Shown here: piece after piece, positions 1 to 10,109 of the stretch | Numbering within the stretch: position 1 is the first letter of the stretch | Layout of the letters: the number at the start of each line of letters is the position of its first letter | Source of the DNA: Zasmidium citrigriseum | Lineage: Eukaryota > Ascomycota > Dothideomycetes > Mycosphaerellales > Mycosphaerellaceae | Direction of reading: 5' to 3' | Assembly (NCBI GenBank): GCA_002786025.1 | Contig: NHNW01000075.1 | Location: 123,784-187,783, forward strand | Length of the DNA stretch: 64,000 nucleotides | The notes under the pieces: generated by a model | Database searches by the model: none | What the model saw: only the letters and a program-made list of their open reading frames with translations | What the model was told of the DNA's origin: nothing | Translations under genes and position numbers: made by a program

Positions 1-365
1 TCTTGTTGAAGGCGGCGCTGGTAGTCGTCGCCGAAGGGGACGTGGTCATGGATCCTGAGCGGCGGGAGAATCGGGGCACCGATCGGCTCGTAGTAAGAGG
101 AGATCGGTGGGAGGCTGTTCGCGGCCTGGGCGGCCTGCTGGAAGGTGGTTTGGTATTGGTATGTCGGCGGCGCTGGGGCGACTGCTGGTTGCATGTAGGC
201 TTGCTGGTAGTCGTAGGCGCTGTCCTGGCGGCACTGGCTCACGGGCTGGTGCTGGGCATATGGATCTTGCGGGTAGTGCATGGTGCTGTATCCGTGTCCG
301 GAGCCCGAGTCTGGTGGAGTGAGAGGGAGGGAGCCCGCCATGGGGCGCGAGTAGTAGCCTGGCAT
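1..365 (-). CDS. 5' end of a Gln/Pro/Tyr-rich regulator, open at the window edge
   Basis: The minus strand is open from an ATG at 365 to the window edge, giving 121 residues. The start fits a short Tyr/Pro-rich leader (MPGYYSRPMAGSLPLTPPDS). The rest is low in complexity and rich in Gln, Pro, Ala and Tyr, with a near-conserved block at the edge (GAPILPPLRIHDH). Such N-termini precede the folded domain in fungal transcription regulators and in Clg1/Pcl-type cyclins. I lean weakly to the cyclin type from the ILPPLR block, but the diagnostic domain lies outside the window. The C-rich, pyrimidine-rich minus strand upstream (about 370-1000) looks like a long 5' leader, which is usual for regulatory genes in filamentous fungi. 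Function stays unassigned. Confidence 0.6.
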   Translation of the reverse strand, partial: MPGYYSRPMAGSLPLTPPDSGSGHGYSTMHYPQDPYAQHQPVSQCRQDSAYDYQQAYMQPAVAPAPPTYQYQTTFQQAAQAANSLPPISSYYEPIGAPILPPLRIHDHVPFGDDYQRRLQQ

Positions 366-3300
366 GACTGCAGTGAACAGCAGCGGAAGGCGAAGAAACG
401 GTGTGCTGTGAACACGCCCTGATATGAATTAGTATGGAGTGTCTCACGAATGTTCTGTGCAAGGCCGACCGTTTCTTGTCTTCGGCGCACCGACAAAGAC
501 CAAGCACCGCTGGACGAGGTGCGACGGTCTACTGACTTTTGACCATGCGATGAATGTGCGACGCAGGTCACGATTCTAGATGAGGTGGTGATGTCGCGAT
601 GTGTTTGCGCAGATCTCGCAGGCGGGTGCGCAGTCTAGATGCGGTCGGTGAGGTGGTGTTTGCGCAGGTTGGCGGATCACAGGTCGCGGTCAGCGAAGTG
701 GATGCTCGTGATGGCTTCTGCGATCGCACGGACGGCGGAATGCGCAGTGAAGAGCGTGAGGTGGACGAAGCTAAGTGAATAGGTCGTCCTGGCGCCGAAG
801 GAGAGGTGGTCGTCGGATGGGCTCGTCGAGGTGAGTCGGTGTGTAGGATGCCGCGGAGGCCGAGTGGCAGCGGAAGAGGCAGCGAACACGCCGGGCGCGA
901 TGATGAAGAAGTCGAGTCGACGTCGCTGGCGGTGCCAGAAGAGAGAGGTGACTGCTGACTGCGGCGAAAGACTTCCAGTCGCTCGTGGCTGAGCTGGGCG
1001 GCGATGCCTCGTTTGCGCGCGTCGTCCGGGATGAGCCGGCTCGGGGAGTGCGGCGGCGGCGACGACGGCGGTCGGTGGTGGATGCACACACGCGCTGGCT
1101 GGTGCCTGCTGCCCACCGAGCAGTGCAGAGCAGAGTCGAGAGGTGGTGGAGGAGTTGGTGATGGAGAGAGCGCGGAGGCAAAAGGACGGGTGAGAATTGC
1201 AAGGCCTGTGTCGAGTCGTCCGGCGCTGACCAAGGCCGGCGTGCGGTTGGTCCAAGCAGCCCGGGGCCCAGTCAAACGGCCGGAAAGCGAGCGGCGCTGT
1301 GAAATGAGCTGCCAACCACGCTCCAGCAGACGCTCGCGTGCAGCGCAAGGGCGAGATTGGACAGCGCACACGCTCCGCAACAACAAGGGCGCTCTAAAAT
1401 GAAAGGCGATGGACAGGAATGAGGAAGCAGACAACGCAGTCGTCCGCACACAAAGCAGACGCAGCAGCAAGCAGGGCGAAGGGGCAGCGCAGAATTTGCA
1501 GCGCAGGCCACGCCAGACCCAAGGCGTGTGTCAGACGAGGGCCGATGTGATGGCATCGCCCGCATCCGCTCTCATCGTCCTGCGCATCCGCATCGCATCG
1601 TGCATCGGACAGAGTCGTCGCGGTGCCAGCCAGACCAGACCCTGACCAACACCGCCGCCAGCCAGTCGGCTGCACACCCTTCTTCCGCCTCCTCGCTCTG
1701 CCAGACTCGCCTGCCTGTCACTTCTCACAATCCCTTTCGCCCGCCAAGCAACCTACCTCCCGTGCTCCTCGTCGTCTTGCACCACCTGACGAGCACACTC
1801 ATCCTGCGCATCGCCTGCGTTCTCTGTTTGCAGCTCCCACCACTACCGCATCTACCCGTCGGCCCAGCTCCAACAAAGGACCCTCCTCCGAATTCCCTCT
1901 CCATTGTTTGCTTGCGTCCTGATCACGCTTTCGTCAAGCCCAAACCTTCGCCCGCTCACCGCATCACTGTGGCGTGGTGCCCGCGTTTAGGCAGCCCCCC
2001 ATCAAACCTGATGATGAACACCGCTGACTCCCGGCCTGTTCGTCACTCGTCATCAAAAAGTACCGTGTACGTACCGACAGCATGGCCGTCATGACTCCCT
2101 CGGTCTGGCAATCATGACCACACACGCTCTCGTGTTGGCCGTCCGAAAAGGCCCGTTTATTATTAATTTTAGCCCAGCTTTGTCTGCCTGAGAGGAGCCG
2201 GATGCAGATGCATGATGCGGAGTCTTTTGCTTGCTCATGATGATGGCCGCAGCATCCGGATAACGACCTGTTCGCTGTATCGCTGCCGTACATTTTTGCC
2301 TGGCCGTCCTGACGATCTTGCGCGCGCTTCTACGTTGAACAGCGCTGTAACACGTGGCGATACATGCCCCTGTGCCGTGCGTGCGTGGTTTGCGAGTCCC
2401 TTGCCCGCACATCCGACAATCGTGAGGCGAGGTGAGAGCAGATCAAACAACTCCACCCAATTCTCGACTTTCCACCCCTTAACTCCGCCTGCTTATCATA
2501 CCGAACACTCACCCAGAGTACTATCCTCCTGTTAATTCTTGAGATGCTTCCCTCAGAACGCAGATCCAAACAAGGCGCAGGAGTCAGCTTCCGGCCCAAC
2601 CTAGCCACTCTTTGTAGCCGCCTGCAGCACGCAACAACAAAAAAGCAACAGTCCCAAAGATCTATGAGGCTGACGCACTGCAAGAATCATAGGCAGGCAC
2701 GCACGCAGAGGAAACAAGCCGAACCTGAAAGGCGAAGTCCCTGCCCGATTGGACGCCATGCGGGAGCTGAAGGCGTGGGATGGATGGCTGTTCCCCGACC
2801 ACTGTCCCATCTTGCGTGTCCGGTCTGGGGAACACGCAGCGCGACTTCCGAGGTGAGACACTTTCACTTTCACGATGCTATTGCTTTCTCGTGTTGTTCT
2901 TCGATAAGCCGGATCGACCGGACTAGGCTACTATATACCGTACCGGTCAAGACTTGAAGACGTAGTTATCCGGATTCGCGTTGGATAGGTGCCGGGCCAT
3001 GGATGTCTTTCAGATGCAGGGCATATGATATCCAAGGATCTCTATATCAGCTGGACTCTCGTGGCTTCCGAGACCCTGAATCCAGACTTCTATACCGCGT
3101 ACTGGAGGCTCTCCGGGTGCCATGTGTAAGGACACGAATCGTACCGTCCCGTGTCTAAAGGCAAAACGAGAGGACTGTTCGAATACGACGGCCTGGACGT
3201 CTCGTATCTGTCCAGATGTGGAAATCTCGTTGCCTGTAGTAGGCGGGATTGGTACGACCTTCTAGGCTTCACTTTGAACGTGGACCCTGCGCCGCGGTTG

Positions 3301-5178
3301 CACATGATGATCTTGGTCTTCAGTTGCTTCGACGAGATGTCTCAGTTCTCGGGTGGAATTGAGACATGGTGGACACGAGCTTGTGTTACGGGGAGAGTGT
3401 TGGCTTCAGGTGGGGAGTATTCTCAGGCGAGCACATGTTTGTATCGTAGTGATGATGTACAACGAGTCTCTGTTCGAATCAATCATATGTTCCGTTTTCT
3501 TACTTTCGCATTCAAGGTCTTTCGTATTGTTGTCGCTGTTGTACAGTTGCGGTTGTCCAAGTTGTGTGAAGATCGATGAGTTCCACTGGGAGACCAGAGT
3601 CGCTCACTTTGAACGTTTTATGCTTTCGATAGATGAATCGATCGTTCCATTCTGATCGTTCACGAAGTATTCAGATGCCTGTACCTCGATATAGCTGATA
3701 TTCGACCCCGTGCAACAAGGATCCGATCACACACCCATACAAGCTTCCCTCGGTCCCGAACTCGACCGATCCCAGCATTGCACCATCATATATTTACAAT
3801 AGCTTTCTCGGAACATTCCGTTGGCACCGTGGCGTAAGTTCTCCACGTCAGATTCAGCACATCTGGCTCATATGCTAACGGTATCACAGCTAATGGTAAG
3901 GCGTTGCTTTCCGGCTGTTTTCTCACGAAACCTTTGTGGGACTGGCAAAGATTGTGGGTTCGAGTCCGTAAGGCGCCCTAATTCATTGATTTAATCATTT
4001 GGAACATGTCCTGACTTGGTTGTAGCATCGGTGTCGATGTAAAATTGATTTTTTTGGACTTTTTGCGGTGTTTGAGAAGTTTTTGCGGGGAAGGGGGAGA
4101 TTGCGGGGAAGTGATCGATTGAAGCGATGGGCTATGTAGTTATCTATTTGTGTTCTTTTTTGTGTGCGGATTGGAGTTGTATTGCGTTCGTGGTATCGTT
4201 TTGAAGTTGCTGTGTTGGGCTTGCGAAAATTCACTTAACGGCCGTTGCCAAGACTTTGGATACCCGAAACGGCAATGCAAGCGAGCGCCTTCCTCAACTT
4301 CACCGCGAGGTAAGCACGCTCAATACGTTGTTTCTCTTGATGTAACAATGTTTCATCGTTCTCAAGCATTACGAGTGCTCTCTTCGCCAAGTACTGGAAG
4401 CATCTCGAGACGAACATGCCACTGCGATCTGGTAGGCCATAATGGTCGGCTTTTCCATGAGCCGATCTCAAAGGGAAATTGATGGGATCGGTCTGAGAAA
4501 AGATCGAGGGACGAAGTGATATGCCACGGAGGGATGGGCCCACAAGCGACCAACAGATCCTGATCGTGACAGGAAAGTGATTGCTCGAGGAATCCGAGAG
4601 ATTCTGCGGAGGCTTCTACATCCTTCACATCGTACTCTGCAATCCCTTCCCGTGTGGATAAACGAAGTAGTCTCCCTCTTCTCAAACGTTCTTCTGCTCC
4701 GGAGCTGACACCATTTTCAACTTGGTGAAGCACTTATTCATGGTGATGATTCCCGCGATTGGAAACAGGATTCACAAGCTTCATATTGCGCTTCGTACTG
4801 CCAGAACGTTTCGTACACCTTATGCATTTCACTTCCTTTGCAGACTTCGTATACCCTGAGCGCGATGTTCTGAGGATGATTATCTGGCCTTCACAGGTGT
4901 ATGCCCATTCGTCGAAAGGCAACATCTTCTTCTTATCGGTTCCAAGCCCTGCTCGATCTTTTCCTTCCCGCCTCGCCCCCGATTTTGTCTGATCACATGC
5001 TTGAAAGTCGTCGCTCCTTCCTTTACTTTGACGTCCGTGCTTCCGCTTCGTTCCTTCACTTCTCGACGACAGAGTTGCACCTGCCGCAAGTATCGCCCAT
5101 CCAGAACCACCACTCATCGCCGACATTACCAATCTACCAAACCCACCACAATTGAAGCAAAGACACATCAACATCATC
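366..5178. other. Gene-poor 4.8-kb leader and intergenic region
   Basis: I see no convincing coding gene here. Frames open for 100-300 codons at 568-1470 (minus) and 1528-2094 (plus) consist of Pro/Ser/His/Arg repeats read from C-rich leader DNA and match no family. 370-1000 is pyrimidine-rich on the minus strand and is probably the leader of the leftmost gene. 1620-1960 is pyrimidine-rich on the plus strand. A tRNA-like element sits at 3823-3977. 4900-5178 is pyrimidine-rich and is the likely promoter and leader of the next gene. At 4.8 kb it is by far the longest gene-free stretch outside the RIP block. Confidence 0.5.
3823..3977 (+). tRNA. Decayed tRNA-Arg(CCG)-like element with a spliceosomal-type insert
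   Basis: With 3834-3889 removed, the sequence starts GGCACCG TGGC CTAATGG and carries a perfect box A (TGGCCTAATGG). It has a D stem (GCCT/AGGC), an anticodon stem TTGCT/GGCAA with CCG in the loop, a 28-nt candidate tRNA intron just after position 37, and a box B (GGTTCGAGTCC at about 3958-3967). The 3' half of the T stem (CCGTA) does not pair with GTGGG, and the acceptor has two mismatches (A4/C69, G7/A66), so it is probably a pseudogene or the head of a tRNA-derived repeat. The removed 56 bp begin GTAAGT, contain GCTAAC and end CACAG, exactly like the introns of this genome's protein genes. It splits box A. A T7 run follows at about 4049. The identity as Arg(CCG) is inferred from the fold only. 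Confidence 0.4.
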
Positions 5179-5708
5179 ATGGACCCAAAATCGCACCCCA
5201 ACGACTCAAGATATGGATTCTCTCCCGACAAAGCACCACCTGCCAAAGCAGTGAACCCAAAGATGAAAGCGAAGATGGATGCACTTTTTGCGGATAAGGA
5301 GGCCATGGCGAAGATTGAGCGTCAAGCGAGAGAGACTTCTTCTGACTCTCCTAACGAGGTGAGGTACACACGAAAGTGCATATGCGAAGAAGTGGTCTTC
5401 AAAAAAGGCTTGAAAGGATGGAGAATCTCGACTTGAGATCGTATGGTCGCTCTTTCAGCTTCAATTCAACTGATAGCATGTCCCAGGTCAAGCGCATGAG
5501 CGACGATGGCGCCACCAATTCGAGCGAAGTGACGACGAAGTCAAGTCCTACGGAGCAACAAGCTTTCAAAGCCGCACAAGAGAACCTTCGTGGCGAGGAG
5601 CATCTCCAACGACATCGTCTTCAAGATGGGACGTCGTTGAACGAGAAGCTATTCGAAAACACCGGCGCAGACAAGCCATCGAGCGAAAAGTCACCGAGCG
5701 GGAAGTGA
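5179..5708 (+). CDS. Small hydrophilic protein of unknown function
   Basis: Two exons, 5179-5358 and 5487-5708, give 133 residues. The donor is GTGAGG and the acceptor CCCAG, with a CTGAT-like branch site, phase 0. The start ATG follows a pyrimidine-rich leader. The protein is Lys/Glu/Ser/Asp-rich with no signal peptide, membrane segment or recognisable domain. Exon 1 contains a predicted helix rich in Met, Ala and Lys (about residues 26-52), and exon 2 another amphipathic Gln/Glu stretch (about 80-105). It converges on the DUF3632 gene 92 bp away. I do not recognise it. The intron (128 bp) is longer than its neighbours', so the model could be wrong at its acceptor, but the frame only continues with this acceptor. 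Confidence 0.5.
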
Positions 5709-5800
5709 ACAGCAAGCGTGAAGTCATCGGACATGTGATAGAGTCAAGTAATGAGATATCAATAAAGACAGCCAGAGCGACGCAAGGGGCTCCGTTAGTC

Positions 5801-6655
5801 TTAAAAGCACTTACTACCCGATCCATACTGATCTCGAAAGTGAAGACAGAGACTATGGCGATGTCCTTCGCCCGCTTTCTTCCGCTCCATCGCCTCCATC
5901 GCAACGACTGCCCTTCCAGCCAACTCAGCCGTGTCGTCATCTTTCTCCGTGCTCGCATGAGCCACAGCATCGAGTTGCTTCTTCCACGCTCGCCATCTTC
6001 TCACCTTCAACCTCCCCTCCACGATCTTCGCATAAACCACATCGCCCTGAATCAAAAGCCATTGCGACGCGGCCTTGATCCAAGCATCACGTTCGACCTT
6101 CGTAGCCCCTTTCTTACTCCCCAACGCATCTTGCACAGTCCAAATAGCCAGATCGGGGCCCCGTAGCATACTACGCTCGCGAAGACGGGCGGCGAATGTC
6201 TGAAAACTAACAAACTTGTTGGGATCTTCGGATGGGGTGCTGCCTGTCCAGATGTCATCGATGAAATGCGTGGATGAAGTACCAATTGGAGGAGGTATAC
6301 TGTTCCACCAGTCTCGCAATGTCTCTCCTAGCATTTGATACCGCATCATGGGATCGTCTGTCGAGAGTCTTGTTGAGTTCAGGCATGAATCGATGACCGT
6401 GACGAGTTTGAGCATCGCCGGGTGCGTGTAAGGGATCTGCTCCGCAGCTTCGTAGCAAGTCTCGACAAAGCTCCTAACTTCGCTCGAGTACGGTCGCCCT
6501 TCAGGAAGCAGATGCGTGATCCTTTGGACGGCGCTGTGCAAAGATATCTCAGCGTCAGGCTGCAAGACATCGCGCAGAATGTCGATGACTTGATCGCATA
6601 GTGGGTCGTCTCCGGGCTCCTCGAGGTGGAGTGTCAGTCTTTCGTAGGCGGCCAT
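5801..6655 (-). CDS. DUF3632-type fungal protein
   Basis: A 284-residue protein with no signal peptide or membrane span. The N-terminal half matches the pattern of the fungal DUF3632 family: a helical region followed by a block around residues 60-90 (FVETCYEAAEQIPYTHPAML) and Trp-rich segments (DWWNSIPPP, about 115). Members are soluble, fungus-specific and of unknown function, often expanded in plant-associated Dothideomycetes. The last 20 residues (His/Ser/Cys/Gly-rich) look unlike the family and may be intron read-through, since a short 3' exon could lie further left. The gene converges on the small protein gene and lies downstream of the SDR gene on the same strand. Family assignment is by pattern memory, not a search. 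Confidence 0.65.
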   Translation of the reverse strand: MAAYERLTLHLEEPGDDPLCDQVIDILRDVLQPDAEISLHSAVQRITHLLPEGRPYSSEVRSFVETCYEAAEQIPYTHPAMLKLVTVIDSCLNSTRLSTDDPMMRYQMLGETLRDWWNSIPPPIGTSSTHFIDDIWTGSTPSEDPNKFVSFQTFAARLRERSMLRGPDLAIWTVQDALGSKKGATKVERDAWIKAASQWLLIQGDVVYAKIVEGRLKVRRWRAWKKQLDAVAHASTEKDDDTAELAGRAVVAMEAMERKKAGEGHRHSLCLHFRDQYGSGSKCF

Positions 6656-6902
6656 GTTCTAGATGATCGTGTGTTAGCGGGGTGATGTTGAAGATGTTTT
6701 GGATGTGAGTTGCAAGCTGGAGTCAGAGAATTGCGGCGTAGATAGACGCGCGGCTAAATGAGTCAATGGGTGAGTAACATGGCCAAGATCCAGAGAGCCT
6801 CTTCGACTGATTCTTTGGTGATCAGGTCGAACAACTCTCGCTATGTTGAGGATTGCAGACCAACGTCGCTACGCTGTAGTACTTGTCCCGATTTTGAGCA
6901 CC

Positions 6903-7897
6903 TCATAGCTTATTCGGAAACAACGGCGCATTCCGCCCACCCCGAAACAAATCCAACATCTCCTTTCCCATCCACTGCCCCCGAGTCTTCGCAATCCCAC
7001 CTTCCAACTCCTGGCACCGATTCGCCTGAATCAGCACCCCACTTCCATTGGCTTTCATCCCCTGACCCATGAGATTCGCAACAGTGAGACCAATAGTCTC
7101 CGCGTTATTGATCGGCACGCCCCGAGACGCCATGTCTTTGCCCCAGTCTTCCAGACTCTGACCTTCTCGCCGTCCGAGGATGATTGGTGTGAGGGTGATG
7201 CCGGGCGCAATGACGGAGATGGCAATACCGGCTTTGGCACAGTCGCTCTTGAGTGCACGCATGTGTCCGACCACGCCGTGTTTTGCTGCTGAGTAGAGGG
7301 GTGCTCCGGCGGAGGCGAGGTAGCCTGCTAGAGAGGCGGTCATGACAATACTGCCTCCTTGCCCCTTGCCGGAGCCCTTCTTCTCTCCAGGCTTATAGTC
7401 GTCTCGTAGATGATACATGGCCAGCTTCAATGTATCTCCCAAAGCACGAATATCCACATCAATAGTCGCTCGATTCGGTTCCTGGAGTTGGCCTCGGGAA
7501 TCGTAGACATCTGTCCAGATTTGCTCTCCGATCTCAGCGAGTCCAGCATTGACGAAGACGCAATCGATGCGGCCGAATTTATCTGCTCCTCGAGCGAATG
7601 CGTCCCGTTGAGAGGCCCAGTTTAAGATGTCGCATTGGCAGTATAGGAACCGTGGCGATCTCGTGAGCTCCTCGATTGAAGGCGGTGAAGGCGCTCGGTC
7701 TAAGACCACAATGTTGTTCTTGTATTGTGGAGTGTGGAGAAATAGAGCCGTTGCAAGACCAATACCACTGAAACATCGTTAGTCCTGCAATTGATCGTAC
7801 ACCTCCTCACTTGCCTCGCTCCACCGGTGATGAGTATCGTTTTGTTCTGAGGCGGATTTGCGTTCTCGGGTGTCAGAGAGTATGCTGGACTCGCCAT
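6903..7897 (-). CDS. Short-chain dehydrogenase/reductase (classical SDR) with a GC-AG intron
   Basis: Exons 7897-7815 and 7767-6903 give 315 residues. The cofactor motif reads TGGASGIG only when the 47-bp intron is cut at a GC donor (GCAAGT) and a TTTCAG acceptor with a CTAAC branch site. The GT three bases downstream puts the frame wrong. Other SDR marks are VNAG in the fourth strand region, the catalytic Ser in MTAS, and the Tyr and Lys of YSAAK, with the usual four-residue YxxxK spacing. It should be a cytosolic NAD(P)-dependent oxidoreductase of the 15-hydroxyprostaglandin-dehydrogenase-like group. The substrate cannot be read from sequence. It diverges from the UCH gene over a 437-bp shared promoter. 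Confidence 0.85.
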
Positions 7898-8334
7898 TTT
7901 GTGTGTCTTGTCTCCTGAGACTTGAATGGATGTTGATGAAATGAAAGGTTAATTAAGTAGGATGTCAATCAAGACATGAAGTTGGAGACGAGTTGGAGGA
8001 GGGGTCCTGGCATCCTCGGCTTGATGACATCCTTGTCGCTACTCTCACCTTCAGATTCAATTCGTCTCGGTCTGTTCATTGACTTGACGATGAGCCTGGT
8101 TTTCCATAATTCTTGAAACTCTCTACTCGTAAACCTGCCTGTGAGAAGTGAAGTCCGCGCAAGGCGTGGATCGCGCCTGCAGATGGACGTGTACCGGTAG
8201 GGCGCAGGCGGCAGCTGCATCGTCAGCTTCAACCATGCAAGCAAACAACATCTGAAACACTTGCCATTGAAACATAAGAAGTCAAGCTCTCCGCCATCAG
8301 TCTTACCAAAGCCAGGCAATAACATCAAGACAAC
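7898..8334. promoter_or_regulatory. Bidirectional promoter between SDR and UCH genes
   Basis: The 437 bp separate two divergent genes and must hold both promoters. A frame open on the minus strand through this region is antisense to the UCH first exon and has no family features. I see no strong TATA box. Confidence 0.5.
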
Positions 8335-9161
8335 ATGGCATCTGTCACGCCAGGCGTCTTCGTCAGCGGCGGCAAGAAGACCTTCGTGCCTCTGGAGAAC
8401 AATCCGGATGTCTTCACAGACCTGATCCAACGCCTGGGCATCTCGCCGGAGCTGAGCTTCTACGATGTTTACAGGTATCGTCTGATGCTGAAGTGTCATC
8501 AGAAGTCTCGCTAACTTGTCTCGATAGTATTGATGAACCGGACTTGCTGAGCATGATCCCGAGACCAGCACATGCCCTGATCTTCATCGCACCCGCTCCA
8601 GTCTATTACCGTGTCCGCGAGAAGTATCAAGGGCCGAAAGAGATCACCTACGACAAGTGCGGCGAGGGCGAGCCTGTGATGTGGTTCAAGCAGACCATCG
8701 GACATGCGTGCGGACTTTATGCCCTCATCCACGCAGTTGGGAACGGCTCTGCCAAGCAGTTCATTGCGCCAAATTCTCTGATGGACCGACTTCTCAAAGA
8801 AGCTGTTCCACTCAAGCGAGCCCCCCGAGCCGATGTCCTTTACAACTCCGAAGAGCTCGAGAAGGCTCACATGGCTTCCGCAGTCAAGGGCGACTCACGA
8901 GCTCCAGAGGCCTCAGAGCCGATCGGCTACCACTTCATCACGTTCGTGAAGGGCAAGGACGGGCATTTATGGGAGCTCGAAGGCAGCTGGGACCCGATTG
9001 ATCATGGCGCGCTGGATGAGGGCGAAGACGTGTTGAGCGAGAAGGCGCTGGAGCTTGGGGTGCGAAAGTTTCAGCGAGAGGCGCAAGGCAATCTCGAGTT
9101 GAGTATCGTGGCGCTCGCGACTCGACCAGGAGGCGGGGAGGCGTCCGTCAATGGCGCCTAG
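8335..9161 (+). CDS. Ubiquitin C-terminal hydrolase (peptidase C12, Yuh1/UCH type)
   Basis: Exons 8335-8474 and 8528-9161 (53-bp intron, phase 2, branch GCTAAC) give 257 residues, the usual length for UCHL1/UCHL3/Yuh1. The N-terminus (FVPLENNPDVFTDLIQRLGI) is the family's start. The oxyanion Gln and nucleophilic Cys lie in KQTIGHACGL (Cys about 108), and the catalytic His in YHFITFV (about 182). The third residue, an Asp in the ELDG loop of human and yeast enzymes, is Glu here (WELEGSW, about 198, codon 8979-8981). UCH enzymes remove small adducts from the C-terminus of ubiquitin in the cytosol. Whether Asp-to-Glu is a lineage norm in fungi or reduces activity is not decidable here. Confidence 0.9.
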
Positions 9162-10109
9162 AAAGCTTCGAGGAGCACTGATGATGACATGAGCAAGTGA
9201 GAGATCTCACAGGCAACAAAAAAAGCGAATAATGATGGAAGGATGGAAGGAGAAAAGATCCAGACAAACGTTGTCAACAGTCGTTCTCGATTCTGGAGAA
9301 GAATTTTGCAGTAGCTGTGAGCACGCTGTGAAAGGAGAGCACGGCAGGTCTAAAAATACCAACGTCTGCAATCTCCGGATCTTCTTCCGGGATATGGACG
9401 TCAACTTTTCAACAACGTGCTTGACTTATGCAGGTGTTGCACAAGAAACATTTAAGCATATATCTGATCTCCTTCGACGCACAGAAACACCAGCATGTGG
9501 TTCGCGGACAACAGAAAAGGCCCGAGGCGAAGGCGCTCAAGCCGCCGTGGCTGCCGCTGGCTAGGCATCTTGACTTCAGCCACGCTCGGCCACATTCACT
9601 CAAGCGTCCTTTGCTCTTTCCGCATCCGGCTGTCAGGAGTTCGACATCACCTTCTCCAGTCAGGCTGAGTGATGGTCTGGAGTCCCCATCGGGCTTGGCT
9701 CCTGTCCAGTGCTTTTGTCTCACCTTTTACTCCCTTCTTCGACGACGCCTCGCCCTTCTTCGACCGCAGTTACAACGGCCACTACTTGCACGTGGAAGAC
9801 ACCAGAGCCTCTTCAGCACGCAAGTGGAAATGAAGCGACTGTGCGTGCCGTGCTGGCTGTACACAGTTGAGATGGCAGCAACGTCGAGCGCGGTATGTAT
9901 ACATTTTGCTTCAGCCCCATCATCCTGATTGCGTTTCTTCGTCGTTGTGCCAGTCCTCTGCGAAGCGGTCTACTCGTTGCAGCAAACGCTGGTTTGCGTC
10001 CTTTCGTTGTGCGATCTTTGCACCCTCACGCTCGCTTCAGCTTCGAGCCTTCCTGGGCTTGGAGTGTCCACTCACTGCAAGGCAAAGACGACCGTAATTC
10101 TTAATCATA
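9162..10109. other. Intergenic, probable promoter of the large wall-protein gene
   Basis: No gene seen. Open frames here are short and lack any domain. 9900-10109 is pyrimidine-rich and probably carries the 5' leader of the gene starting at 10110. Confidence 0.5.

Noticed and set aside
568..1470. 300-codon minus-strand open frame
   Set aside because: Composition is Ser/Pro/Arg/His/Thr-rich, as expected from C-rich leader DNA, several overlapping frames are equally open, and no domain or start context is present.
1528..2094. 188-codon plus-strand open frame
   Set aside because: Pro/Leu/Ser-rich read of a pyrimidine-rich tract with no family features.
4734..5306. 190-codon minus-strand frame
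   Set aside because: Antisense to the start of the gene at 5179 and its pyrimidine-rich leader; starts inside that gene's coding sequence.
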